Shown here: positions 53,351-62,765 of the stretch, in pieces
Layout: every line of letters begins with the position of its first letter
Numbering within the stretch: the stretch's first letter is position 1
Assembly: GCA_902633855.1 (NCBI GenBank)
Contig: CACPHU010000004.1
Location: 1-64,000 of the forward strand
Direction of reading: 5' to 3'
DNA length: 64,000 nucleotides
Source: an uncultured OCS116 cluster bacterium
Lineage (GTDB): Bacteria > Pseudomonadota > Alphaproteobacteria > Rhizobiales > TMED25
Translations under genes and position numbers: made by a program
Notes under the pieces: model-generated
Seen by the model: the letters and a program-made list of their open reading frames with translations, nothing else
Told to the model about the DNA's origin: nothing
Databases searched by the model: none

Positions 53351-53944
53351 ATGACGCTTATGCAAAAAATTACCCTAATATCACTCAAATTCCTTTTTAT
53401 TATTACGTTAATGCTGAGCTGCTTAACGCGCATGTCATTTAGCTATGAGCTTAATAAAAATATTGTATATTATGATGGTTTTATTGAAGGCTATCTCTAT
53501 AAAGAAATAGAGGATTGGTCCATAATATGTGAAGTCAAAAACAATGATAGATGCCTCTTGACACAATTTTTAGAAATAGAGATTGATGAGTCTAAACAAA
53601 CTTTTCTTATACTCATTATCAAGGAGATGAATAAAAATATTCTCGTATTGAGATCAAAGCTGAGTGATGAAACACAATCATCTAACGGAGATGTTATAAA
53701 GATAATAGCGTTATCCAATACGAGTAATCTGAAGTTTGAACTTTTTAAAACAAAATGTACAATGGATTACTGTGAGTACGCTGGGGTAATACCTGGTGAT
53801 TTCTTAGAAAAGCTTAAAAATAAAGATGATTTTATGATTGGAGTTGGCAATAAAAAAAATGAAAAAAATATTGGAATTATGATTGAAATGAATGGCTTCC
53901 CAGAGATGTTTCAAGCTCTTAGCAAAAATGAGATAAAAAACTAG
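53351..53944 (+). CDS. Exported protein, possible IalB (invasion-associated locus B) family
   Basis: Signal-like N-terminus; WSIICEVKNNDRCLLTQ and FKTKCTMDYCEYAGVIPGDFLEKLKNKDDFMIGV resemble the paired-Cys IalB layout. Confidence 0.5.
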   Translation: MTLMQKITLISLKFLFIITLMLSCLTRMSFSYELNKNIVYYDGFIEGYLYKEIEDWSIICEVKNNDRCLLTQFLEIEIDESKQTFLILIIKEMNKNILVLRSKLSDETQSSNGDVIKIIALSNTSNLKFELFKTKCTMDYCEYAGVIPGDFLEKLKNKDDFMIGVGNKKNEKNIGIMIEMNGFPEMFQALSKNEIKN

Positions 53945-54012
53945 ATATTTATGTTTTTTTATTAGATAATTAACTAAAGTGTTAAAAATAAATAATTTAC
54001 AAAGGTAAAATT

Positions 54013-54501
54013 ATGAGAAAAGTATACATATATGTATTTTGTCTAATGCTTATAGGCCTAATTACACCAGGTCAACTTTCATCAAAGGGTCTTTGTGACG
54101 GTCCAGGTGGTGGATTTTTATGTGGCGCCGGTATTGGGGGCGGAATTGGTTCTGCAATTGATGGCGACGATGGTGCTAAAGCTGGTGCAATAATTGGTGG
54201 GATTATGGGGATTGCCTCTAGTATAAACGAAGCGGAGAATAGAAATACAAATGAAAGTCAAAATTCTTATAATGAAGTTATTTCAGATGACTACCCAGCC
54301 CTGCTAGTTTACAACACACAAATCGCACTTATCAGCATTGGTTATTATGTTGGAATGTATGATGGTTCTTATACAAGAAGCACAAGCGATGCAATAAAAA
54401 GCTATCAAAAAGATAATAGCTTGATTGTAAATGGCATACCTACTGAGCAGCTATATGAGAAAATTAGGCGTGACGTTATAGAAATATATAGTAAAGAATA
54501 G
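54013..54501 (+). CDS. Exported glycine-zipper protein with C-terminal peptidoglycan-binding-like domain
   Basis: GGGFLCGAGIGGGIGSAIDGDDGAKAGAIIGGIMG, then LVYNTQIALISIGYYVGMYDGSYTRSTSDAIKSYQKDNSLIVNGIPTEQLYEKI. Confidence 0.75.
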   Translation: MRKVYIYVFCLMLIGLITPGQLSSKGLCDGPGGGFLCGAGIGGGIGSAIDGDDGAKAGAIIGGIMGIASSINEAENRNTNESQNSYNEVISDDYPALLVYNTQIALISIGYYVGMYDGSYTRSTSDAIKSYQKDNSLIVNGIPTEQLYEKIRRDVIEIYSKE

Positions 54502-54506
54502 AATCA

Positions 54507-55655
54507 TTAATTAGTTTTAATGGCCTCAGCAAGGTAGAAGGCTATCGTACCGATGAGAGCAAGTAAAATTAATTGTATCGGCATAAAAATCAGCCCAATT
54601 CCAGCAAGAACAGCTGCCACATATGAAGATATACCAGCTATTGAATATTGAATACAGCCTGACAAGCCTGATGCGGCACCAGCTAACTGAGGTCTTATAC
54701 TAACAATATTGGCGATTATATTAGGCATCACAATCCCGTTTGAATACGTGATAATCATCATTGTTCCAAAAATTATATATATATTTATGACACCACTTAG
54801 GAATACAATCAACATAAGCACAGAGCCAATTATGGTTCCAAATACGGCGTAACCAATCATTCTTAAAGATCCAATCCTCTCAGAGAGCCGAGCTGTGGTA
54901 AAACTACCCGACATAAAGGCAAATGATATCACCATAAATGTGAAACCATATTGGGTCGGTGAGTATTCCAACTTTTGGATCACAAGAAGTGGGGCAACGC
55001 CAAGAAAAGTGAAAAACATAGAGTTTGCACATGACATTGTAATTGTGTAAAGGATGAATTGAGGTAATTTCAATAATTGAACGAAACTGTTTAATAGTGA
55101 TCTAATATCACCTTTAATGCGATCTTCAGTTTTCGTCTCTTGAAGGTTATAAAATATATTTAAAAAGAGGATTATGCCCACGATCATTATAAGGTAAAAA
55201 ATACTTCTCCAACCAAATAGGTCTTGTAATATACCACCAAGCGGTGGTGCGATCATAGGCGCAATGACCATGACTGTAGTCACATAACCTAATGCGCTTG
55301 CAGCCTTTTCACGGCTGTATACATCGCGAATAATTGCTCGACCAAGAACAATGCCGGCAACCCCTCCGAATGCCTGTATAAAACGACCAATAACAAGTAA
55401 CTCACTTGATGTTGCAATGCTACATATTGTTGTCCCAACCAAAAAAATAATAATTCCAAGCATCAATATTGATCTTCTACCGTAGGCGTCTGATATTGGA
55501 CCAATAAAAATCTGACCAATGGCCATTGATATAATAAATGAGGATACTGCAACTTGCGCACTTGAATATGTTATCCCGAAATGATCCGAGAGTGCAGGTA
55601 ACGATGGTACAATTAAGTTTAATGTTAGTGGTGCAAGTCCAGTTACAGCGGCCAA
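54507..55655 (-). CDS. MFS transporter, Bcr/CflA drug-resistance type
   Basis: LIVPSLPALSDHF, IGPISDAYGRRSILMLG, RFIQAFGGVAGIVLGRAIIRDVYSREKAA; true start may lie upstream (see finding). Confidence 0.9.
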   Translation of the reverse strand: MAAVTGLAPLTLNLIVPSLPALSDHFGITYSSAQVAVSSFIISMAIGQIFIGPISDAYGRRSILMLGIIIFLVGTTICSIATSSELLVIGRFIQAFGGVAGIVLGRAIIRDVYSREKAASALGYVTTVMVIAPMIAPPLGGILQDLFGWRSIFYLIMIVGIILFLNIFYNLQETKTEDRIKGDIRSLLNSFVQLLKLPQFILYTITMSCANSMFFTFLGVAPLLVIQKLEYSPTQYGFTFMVISFAFMSGSFTTARLSERIGSLRMIGYAVFGTIIGSVLMLIVFLSGVINIYIIFGTMMIITYSNGIVMPNIIANIVSIRPQLAGAASGLSGCIQYSIAGISSYVAAVLAGIGLIFMPIQLILLALIGTIAFYLAEAIKTN

Positions 55656-55696
55656 AGACCAAATGGAAGGTTGATAATTTTTAATATTAGTGCCTC

Positions 55697-57073
55697 TTAT
55701 AAAAAGTGTTTGTTATATATTTGTTTTAATTCATTTGACCATTCTTGATGGAATTCGCCAATTAAGATGTCTGACGATGTTCTTTTTTTTGTGAGAACCT
55801 CAAAAAGTGGCTCTAAAAAGATTTCTTCCGTTGCATCATGCTCATTTCGTATATTCCTCTTAGACAATCCCTGCTTTGATAAAGATACCAACTCCTTTAG
55901 AAGATCTAGCATAGCATGACCTTTAAAGCGTGCATTCAAACCATCTTTATTTAAGCACTCATCCAAATGCAAAACATCAGAATATGTCCATTTTGAGATT
56001 ATTTTGTAAACCTCATCAAGCACTCCGTTATTATACATCAATCCCGTCCAAATGGATGCTAGACTAAGGATTGAACCATGGTTTCCAGAGTCAGCCCCTC
56101 TCATTTCGAGAAATTTCTTCAGTCGAACTTGAGGAAAGAGGGTTGATAGATGAGTCTCCCAATCATCTATCGTTGCTGAAAAATTTTCTCCCTTATCGTC
56201 CATAAAGCCATTGGATAGAAAATTCCTAAAAGACATATGGTTCGGTATGACATATCTACCATTTCTAATGATAAAATACATCGGTACATCGAGTGCATAC
56301 TGGGCGTAATCCTCAAATTTATTCTGATCATCAAAAGCAAATTTTAAATAGCCACATCTATCATTATCTGTATTTGCCCAAACCCGGAGCCTATTCGATA
56401 GTAATCCTGTTAGCCTGCCATTCAGAAATGGACTATTAAAAAATAACACGGATATGAGTGGCTGAAGTGCCATCGCAACGCGGAACTTTTTTGCATAATC
56501 ATTTTCATCACTGTAATCAAGATTAACTTGGGTTGTCGCGGAACAATGCATCATATCTAAGCCATGACTTCCAACTTTTGGCATATATTCCCTCATGATT
56601 GTATATCTAGTCTTTGGAACTTTTGCCATATCCTTAAAGCCCCAGTTTGGTGAAAACCCAAGGCCAAGAGCTCCAATATTTAACTCATTACAAACATACT
56701 CAATTTGAGAATGATATTGTCTAAATTCTTCATTTGTTTGATGTAAGTTGGAACATTTTGATCCTGACAATTCAATTTGACCACCGGGTTCAAGAGAGAT
56801 ATTTCTATCATTTTGTACATCAGATAAACCAATAACATTATCCCCATCAAATATTGGACTCCAATTAAACTGATCTATAAGTATTTTGAACACATCAACG
56901 ATACCCGGACCATCTGAGTATTGAAGCGGACACAACGAGTCTTTATGAAATAAAAATTTTTCGTTTTCTGTTCCGATTTTATAATCTTTGGGTGATTTTG
57001 AACCCGAATGAAAATAATTAATTAAATCCAATACTGATGGGATTTGTGAGCTTAGTTCTATATTGTTTTTCAT
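55697..57073 (-). CDS. gshA: Glutamate--cysteine ligase (alphaproteobacterial/plant type)
   Basis: YKIGTENEKFLF, SLEPGGQIELSG, MREYMPKVGSHGLDMMHCSATTQVNLDY. Confidence 0.95.
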   Translation of the reverse strand: MKNNIELSSQIPSVLDLINYFHSGSKSPKDYKIGTENEKFLFHKDSLCPLQYSDGPGIVDVFKILIDQFNWSPIFDGDNVIGLSDVQNDRNISLEPGGQIELSGSKCSNLHQTNEEFRQYHSQIEYVCNELNIGALGLGFSPNWGFKDMAKVPKTRYTIMREYMPKVGSHGLDMMHCSATTQVNLDYSDENDYAKKFRVAMALQPLISVLFFNSPFLNGRLTGLLSNRLRVWANTDNDRCGYLKFAFDDQNKFEDYAQYALDVPMYFIIRNGRYVIPNHMSFRNFLSNGFMDDKGENFSATIDDWETHLSTLFPQVRLKKFLEMRGADSGNHGSILSLASIWTGLMYNNGVLDEVYKIISKWTYSDVLHLDECLNKDGLNARFKGHAMLDLLKELVSLSKQGLSKRNIRNEHDATEEIFLEPLFEVLTKKRTSSDILIGEFHQEWSNELKQIYNKHFL

Positions 57074-57106
57074 AAATTATACATCTGACATGGCACTTTA
57101 CTGCGT

Positions 57107-57850
57107 TTAACTAAACAGATCTCCATTTGCGGTCTGCAAAAATGATGCCACAACTATTGCCGCGGTATCAGCCCTGAGAACTCTAGACCCAAGAGAGAGT
57201 CTTATTAAATTCCTTAACTTTAAAATACTGTACCTCTCTTTATCAGAAAACCCCCCCTCTGGTCCAATCAAAAAGGAAATATTCAATTCTTTTGCCCTAC
57301 TCAATTCACTTATGGGATTTTCTGGTTGGGATTTTTCATCGCAAAAGACTAATATTTTTTCTTTAGGCCAGTCCTTGAGCAACTCATCTATTGGTACAGC
57401 ATCATTAATTTTTGGAACGATCATTAGTCCACATTGCTCAGCGGCCTCTTTTGCTCGTGTGAGTAGCTTATTTTGATTTATATTTCGAACATTTGAAAAT
57501 TCCGTTATGACTGGTGTGAAAGTTGATATGCCCAGCTCAGTCAGCTTTTCAATTATATAGTTGTGCCTGTTTGCATTTAATGGAGAAAAATAACAATGCA
57601 TTTCCCTATATTTGATTTGAGACCGAGCACGGCTGATTAACTCTATTTCAATTTTATCTTTTTTAACAATTAAAACTTTTGAATACCATTCACCATCCAC
57701 ACCATTAAATATACGTAGTTCGTCATTTACTTTAACTCTCATAACATTTCTCAAATAGTGATGATCATCATTTGAGACTTCAATTATTGCATTTTGATAC
57801 AATTTACAATTTTGATATAGTCTTATGTTTGTTGAATTGTTCGATTGCAT
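57107..57850 (-). CDS. rsmE: 16S rRNA (uracil1498-N3)-methyltransferase
   Basis: HHYLRNVMRVKVNDELRIFNG, ISFLIGPEGGFSDKE, RLSLGSRVLRADTAAIVV. Confidence 0.95.
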   Translation of the reverse strand: MQSNNSTNIRLYQNCKLYQNAIIEVSNDDHHYLRNVMRVKVNDELRIFNGVDGEWYSKVLIVKKDKIEIELISRARSQIKYREMHCYFSPLNANRHNYIIEKLTELGISTFTPVITEFSNVRNINQNKLLTRAKEAAEQCGLMIVPKINDAVPIDELLKDWPKEKILVFCDEKSQPENPISELSRAKELNISFLIGPEGGFSDKERYSILKLRNLIRLSLGSRVLRADTAAIVVASFLQTANGDLFS

Positions 57851-57896
57851 TTTATTATTTTAATCTCAAAAATTTTGTTATAAATAATTTAATTAA

Positions 57897-58793
57897 TTGT
57901 CAGAAAAAATTATACTGCATATTGTTTTGAAAAGTATTAAAAAAAGAATTAACTGCTACATAGCAATAACACGAAATAACAAGCCGATTGGTTGGCTTCT
58001 ATTGTTCATTCCATGTTTGTACGGTATCATTTCATCTTCAATTTATTCGGGTAAAATAATTCAATTAGAAATCATAGCACTTTTTTTGCTTGGCTCTATC
58101 CTCATGAGATCTGCTGGTTGCATTTTTAATGATATAGTTGACCGCAAAATAGACGCGCAAGTTGAGCGCACCAAAAACAGACCATTAGCAAATAAAACCA
58201 TGTCGCTCTATGAAGCAAGTTTATTACTTTTGGTGCTATTATTTTTTAGCTTGTGCATACTTATTTCACTCAACACAATTACAATAATAATAGGGCTGAC
58301 ATCAATAATTCTGGTTTTTACATACCCATTTATGAAGAGAATTACACACTGGCCACAGCTTTTTTTGGGTATAACATTTAACTGGGGCATAATAATGGGC
58401 TGGACATCCGTATCAGAGAGTCTGAGTCCTGTCATATTCCTGATTTATCTATCTTCCATATTTTGGACACTGGGTTATGACACTGTTTATGGTTACCAAG
58501 ATATTATTGATGATAAAATCATTGGAATTAAGTCAACAGCTGTTCTGTTTGAGAAGAGTCCAAAAGTAGCGATCTATACCTTTTATATAATAAGTTTTCT
58601 GCTTATGTTCATGGCAATGATTTGGATTGGGGTAGGTTACAAAACATTTTTAGTATTTCTTTGTGCGGTTATGCTTGGTATAGTATTGATTGGAAAACTC
58701 AATTTAAGAGAAGTAAAATCTTGCGCTCGTTTTTTCTTGGCAAATAAATATATAGGTTTTCTGGTAGTATTAGCATTAGCATTATCCATTTAG
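57897..58793 (+). CDS. ubiA: 4-hydroxybenzoate octaprenyltransferase
   Basis: KPIGWLLLFIPCLYGI, RSAGCIFNDIVDRKIDAQVERTKNRPLA, YDTVYGYQDIIDDKIIGIKSTA. Confidence 0.94.
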   Translation: MSEKIILHIVLKSIKKRINCYIAITRNNKPIGWLLLFIPCLYGIISSSIYSGKIIQLEIIALFLLGSILMRSAGCIFNDIVDRKIDAQVERTKNRPLANKTMSLYEASLLLLVLLFFSLCILISLNTITIIIGLTSIILVFTYPFMKRITHWPQLFLGITFNWGIIMGWTSVSESLSPVIFLIYLSSIFWTLGYDTVYGYQDIIDDKIIGIKSTAVLFEKSPKVAIYTFYIISFLLMFMAMIWIGVGYKTFLVFLCAVMLGIVLIGKLNLREVKSCARFFLANKYIGFLVVLALALSI

Positions 58794-58805
58794 TCTCTTA
58801 AAGAA

Positions 58806-60098
58806 ATGAAAAAAATATTTCAAAATTTTGCGATTTTAATATACGTATTTTTGACAAACCTATTTCTAATCTTTGGATACGCATACATGACTATACGTAG
58901 AGCTAATTCTAAAGAAACCTATGAAAGCCTTAAGCAAAAATTCGCCCAAAATTTTTCATCATCAAGTCAAAATAAGAAAATCATATGGATACATGCAGCT
59001 AGTATCGGTGAGACTTATTCTGGACTGAGTGTTGCCAGGTTTATTTTGAAACATAATACAAAAATCTGTATTTTATTTACCACGACAACACTATCATCAG
59101 CAAAAATTTTAGAGAATAATGCAAATGAAAGAGTCATTCACCAGTTCCTGCCCTTAGATGTGAAAATATTTGTAAAAAGATTTTTAAATCACTGGTCTCC
59201 CGTACTATCTATTTTCATGGAGTCAGAAATATGGCCTAATTTCTACCTTGAGCTTGAGCGTAGACACATACCCTTATATTTACTGAATGCGCGGCTGTCT
59301 GATAAAAGCTTTAAAAGGTGGAATAAGCTAAAGATATTAGCAGATAGAATATTTTCCATACCAAAATTGATTTCGTGCCAGGATAATGACACCTATAATA
59401 GATATAAGCAACTGGGTCAGTCAAATATAAGATTGTGTGAGAATATAAAATACGCAAATACTCCATTAAAAACAAATAAAGCGGAATATGAATACCTCAA
59501 AAAAATATTAGAAAAGAAATTTATATACATTGCTGCATCAGTGCACGAGAAAGAGACCGAGTTATTCTTTGTTTTACACAAAAAAATCCTCGACAAACAT
59601 CCAAATACAGTATGTATATTTGCACCCAGACATTCTGAAACGTGCTCTAAAATGATTTCCTTATTGGACGCAGATGCTCACAGTTGGTCATATTTACCGA
59701 ATAATGACCTTAAACCTGATAATAAATTTTTAATTATCAATGAAGTCGGAATTTTGGGTACTTATTTTGAATTATCCCAAATAGCAGTAATAGGCGGCTC
59801 CTTTGATACAATTGGCGGACATAATCCAATTGAGGCAATACAAAAAAATTGTATAGTATTGCATGGAGAGAATATTCAAAATTTTAGTGACATATATGAA
59901 TCCTTAGACAAACTCAAATGCTCGTTTTTAACCAAGGACGCAGACTCAATTATGCAAAAAATTGAAGATTATATTTGCCAACCAAACAAAAAACAGGATA
60001 CCCTAAAAAATATAAACACAATAATAAGCAAGAAAAAGGTGCTTATTGAGAATGAAATACTTGATATCCTAAATTTAGAACTCGGAAAAATCAAATGA
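58806..60098 (+). CDS. waaA: 3-deoxy-D-manno-octulosonic acid (Kdo) transferase
   Basis: IIWIHAASIGETYSGLSVARFIL, FMESEIWPNFYLELERRHIPLYLLNARLSDKSFKRW, IGGSFDTIGGHNPIEAI. Confidence 0.92.
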   Translation: MKKIFQNFAILIYVFLTNLFLIFGYAYMTIRRANSKETYESLKQKFAQNFSSSSQNKKIIWIHAASIGETYSGLSVARFILKHNTKICILFTTTTLSSAKILENNANERVIHQFLPLDVKIFVKRFLNHWSPVLSIFMESEIWPNFYLELERRHIPLYLLNARLSDKSFKRWNKLKILADRIFSIPKLISCQDNDTYNRYKQLGQSNIRLCENIKYANTPLKTNKAEYEYLKKILEKKFIYIAASVHEKETELFFVLHKKILDKHPNTVCIFAPRHSETCSKMISLLDADAHSWSYLPNNDLKPDNKFLIINEVGILGTYFELSQIAVIGGSFDTIGGHNPIEAIQKNCIVLHGENIQNFSDIYESLDKLKCSFLTKDADSIMQKIEDYICQPNKKQDTLKNINTIISKKKVLIENEILDILNLELGKIK

Positions 60099-61090
60099 GA
60101 AGACCTAGATTCTGGAATGATACTTCACTTCTCACAAATGTACTGACCCCAATTGGGCTCATTCATAATTTTATTTCTAAGCAAAGCTACAAACTAAACA
60201 AACCATACTACTCAAAAGCCCCCGTAATTTGCATTGGTAGCCTTATAATTGGTGGTGGAGCCAAGACCCCAGTCGTGATAGCTATACAAAAATTATTGTT
60301 AAAAAAAAATAAAAAAGTATCGGCAGCATCAAAGTGCTACAAGGGAAAGATTAAACGTCCAGTTCTTATTGATAAGAGTCACACATCGATTGATGTTGGG
60401 GATGAACCTCTGCTTTTATCTCAGTTATGTGAGACATTTGTATCAAAAAATAGAAAAGCGGCCTTGGAAATGGCGAATAATTATAGCGAGTATGATTACA
60501 TTGTTTCCGATGATGGATATAGGGATGTCTCAATCAAAAATAAAGTAAATGTGTTAGTAATCGACGGAAATATACCTAGAATAAATCTAAAACAATTTCC
60601 AGCAGGTGATTTACAAGGCTCAATAGACGACGCCCTCAACCTTGCAGACATATTAATTCTCATCGACGAAGAAAAAGCTGATAAGCAGATCGTTGAAAAG
60701 ATAAAAAATTATAAAAAACATTGCGTATCAGCTAGATCAGAATACCAAATAAGAAATGATGATAAGTCAGAAAAAATAACATTTACAGGAATTGGTATGC
60801 CTAAAAAATTTCATAATACCTTGAATAAATTAAAAATAAAAAGTGTACAAAATTTGACCTATCCAAATCACTTCCAGTATGGCAGGAATGACGTAAAACA
60901 CTTACTCAAAATTGCATCGGAGCATGGTAAATACTCCTTATTAACGACCTCAAAAGACTATGTTAGATTTAATGATAAGAATGATCCAGACAGGAGGCTT
61001 CGAGATATAGTGGATGTTCTAGATATCTCCGTTGAAATAAATCAACCCGATGATCTGATGAGACATATTTCGAATAAATCCATAAATTAA
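60095..61090 (+). CDS. lpxK: Tetraacyldisaccharide 4'-kinase
   Basis: PVICIGSLIIGGGAKTPVV, VGDEPLLLSQLC, YIVSDDGYRD, TTSKDYVRF; follows waaA. Confidence 0.9.
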   Translation: MRRPRFWNDTSLLTNVLTPIGLIHNFISKQSYKLNKPYYSKAPVICIGSLIIGGGAKTPVVIAIQKLLLKKNKKVSAASKCYKGKIKRPVLIDKSHTSIDVGDEPLLLSQLCETFVSKNRKAALEMANNYSEYDYIVSDDGYRDVSIKNKVNVLVIDGNIPRINLKQFPAGDLQGSIDDALNLADILILIDEEKADKQIVEKIKNYKKHCVSARSEYQIRNDDKSEKITFTGIGMPKKFHNTLNKLKIKSVQNLTYPNHFQYGRNDVKHLLKIASEHGKYSLLTTSKDYVRFNDKNDPDRRLRDIVDVLDISVEINQPDDLMRHISNKSIN

Positions 61091-61091
61091 T

Positions 61092-61307
61092 CTAACTACT
61101 CTTTATATAACCAGCTAATGCTGCTTCCGCACTTTCATAGGGCTCTTGCCTTTCGACAGACCAGTACTTTAAATCACTAACGCTAATCTTATTTCCGGTA
61201 ACTGCGCACACAACATATTGCCCATCAACCAATACATCAAATTCACCGTCTGAGTATTTTAATTTGGCCTCTTGATTATCTATTATATTTTTATTTTTTC
61301 CTATCAT
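61092..61307 (-). CDS. DUF2093-family protein
   Basis: EAKLKYSDGEFDVLVDGQYVVCAVTGNKISVSDLKYWSVERQEPYESAEAALAGY. Confidence 0.88.
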   Translation of the reverse strand: MIGKNKNIIDNQEAKLKYSDGEFDVLVDGQYVVCAVTGNKISVSDLKYWSVERQEPYESAEAALAGYIKSS

Positions 61308-61317
61308 TACACATTAA

Positions 61318-62676
61318 TTATTTATCATTTTGATTTCTTACGGTAATTTCGCCATCTGAAAACATAATGTTTACTAATTTATGTTGATTTGCAACTTTTT
61401 TACTTTCAACAATTGATTCATCTTGATCTTTTATTATGGCATAGCCCCTGTTCATGGTTTTTTTATAATTTAAACTATCTAATAATCTATTGTTTGAGGA
61501 TAATAAATAGGATTTATCTCGAATTCTACCCTTTGTATTTGATAGTAATTCTGAATTAATTTTTTCCTGCTTTATTGCATAGTTATTTAGTTTCTGCTCA
61601 AGCAATCTGATGATTTTTTCATTTAGGTTATTTTGTTTCAATTTCTTATTCTGGATATTACTAACAAGAGCCTGCTTTGATATCTTGGAACTTAGCCTTT
61701 CAAAATCGATTAGTTTTCCATTTTGATATTGCATTCCCCTTGAGATTAATTTCTGCTCTGCAAAGTTGTATCTGAGAGTAAAATTAGCTAACTTATCAAA
61801 AATGAACTTCTTAAGTATTTCTATATCCTGATTAATCTTATACTTAACCTCTCTAATATCCGGGAATAATTTTCCGGCTGCAGCAGTGGGTGTTGGAGCT
61901 CTGTAGTCTGAAGCAAGATCAATCAGACATGTATCCGTTTCATGACCAATTGCAGTAATAACTGGAATATCCGATGAATATACTGCTCTGACAAGAATTT
62001 CATCATTAAAACCCCACAAATCCTCAAGTGATCCACCACCTCTTGCAATTAGTATAACATCTGGTCTTTTCGTGGACGAAGTAATTCTATTGGCCCCGAT
62101 AACTGCTTCACTAATTTCCTTTGGGCAGTTTTGCCCTTGAACAGAAACATCCATAATATCAATATTTATTGGATATCCTCGATCTTTATTTATTCTTAAA
62201 ATATCGCGTATTACTGCTCCATTAATAGAGGTTAGAATAAGCAAATTTTTTGGATATTTTGGAATTAATTTTTTTTTCGAAACATCAAATAGCCCCTCTG
62301 CTTGCAGACTTTTCTTTAATTTCTCATAAAGGGCCAATAGCGCACCTTCACCTGCAACCTCAACATTATCAATCATTATTTGATATTTTGAGTTACTACC
62401 TCTTGAGTATGTCGTAATTTTTCCAGATGCAATTACTTCCATCCCATCTTGTGGCTTGATGTTTAATTTTTGAAATTTGTCAGGCCAAATAATCGCTTCT
62501 ATGAGGTCATTTTGTTCTTTTAATGATAAAAATACATGCCCTGCCTTGCTCACACTGAGCCCAGATACCTCTCCTCTAAGCCTTATATAACCAAAGTTTT
62601 CTTCAAGGCTCTTCTTTATTTCTTGGGAGAGCTCAATAACACCATATTCTCGAATATTTTGATTAACAAAAATCAT
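61318..62676 (-). CDS. xseA: Exodeoxyribonuclease VII large subunit
   Basis: YIRLRGEVSGLSVSKAGHVFLSLKE, DVILIARGGGSLEDLWGFNDE, PVITAIGHETDTCLIDLASDYRAPTPTAAA. Confidence 0.98.
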   Translation of the reverse strand: MIFVNQNIREYGVIELSQEIKKSLEENFGYIRLRGEVSGLSVSKAGHVFLSLKEQNDLIEAIIWPDKFQKLNIKPQDGMEVIASGKITTYSRGSNSKYQIMIDNVEVAGEGALLALYEKLKKSLQAEGLFDVSKKKLIPKYPKNLLILTSINGAVIRDILRINKDRGYPINIDIMDVSVQGQNCPKEISEAVIGANRITSSTKRPDVILIARGGGSLEDLWGFNDEILVRAVYSSDIPVITAIGHETDTCLIDLASDYRAPTPTAAAGKLFPDIREVKYKINQDIEILKKFIFDKLANFTLRYNFAEQKLISRGMQYQNGKLIDFERLSSKISKQALVSNIQNKKLKQNNLNEKIIRLLEQKLNNYAIKQEKINSELLSNTKGRIRDKSYLLSSNNRLLDSLNYKKTMNRGYAIIKDQDESIVESKKVANQHKLVNIMFSDGEITVRNQNDK

Positions 62677-62765
62677 TTAAAACCATTATTTATGAATTAA
62701 CATTATAATTCTTTACGTTAATATTATGAGTAAAATTATTTTGATGTAACTAAAATTGTGGGCAA

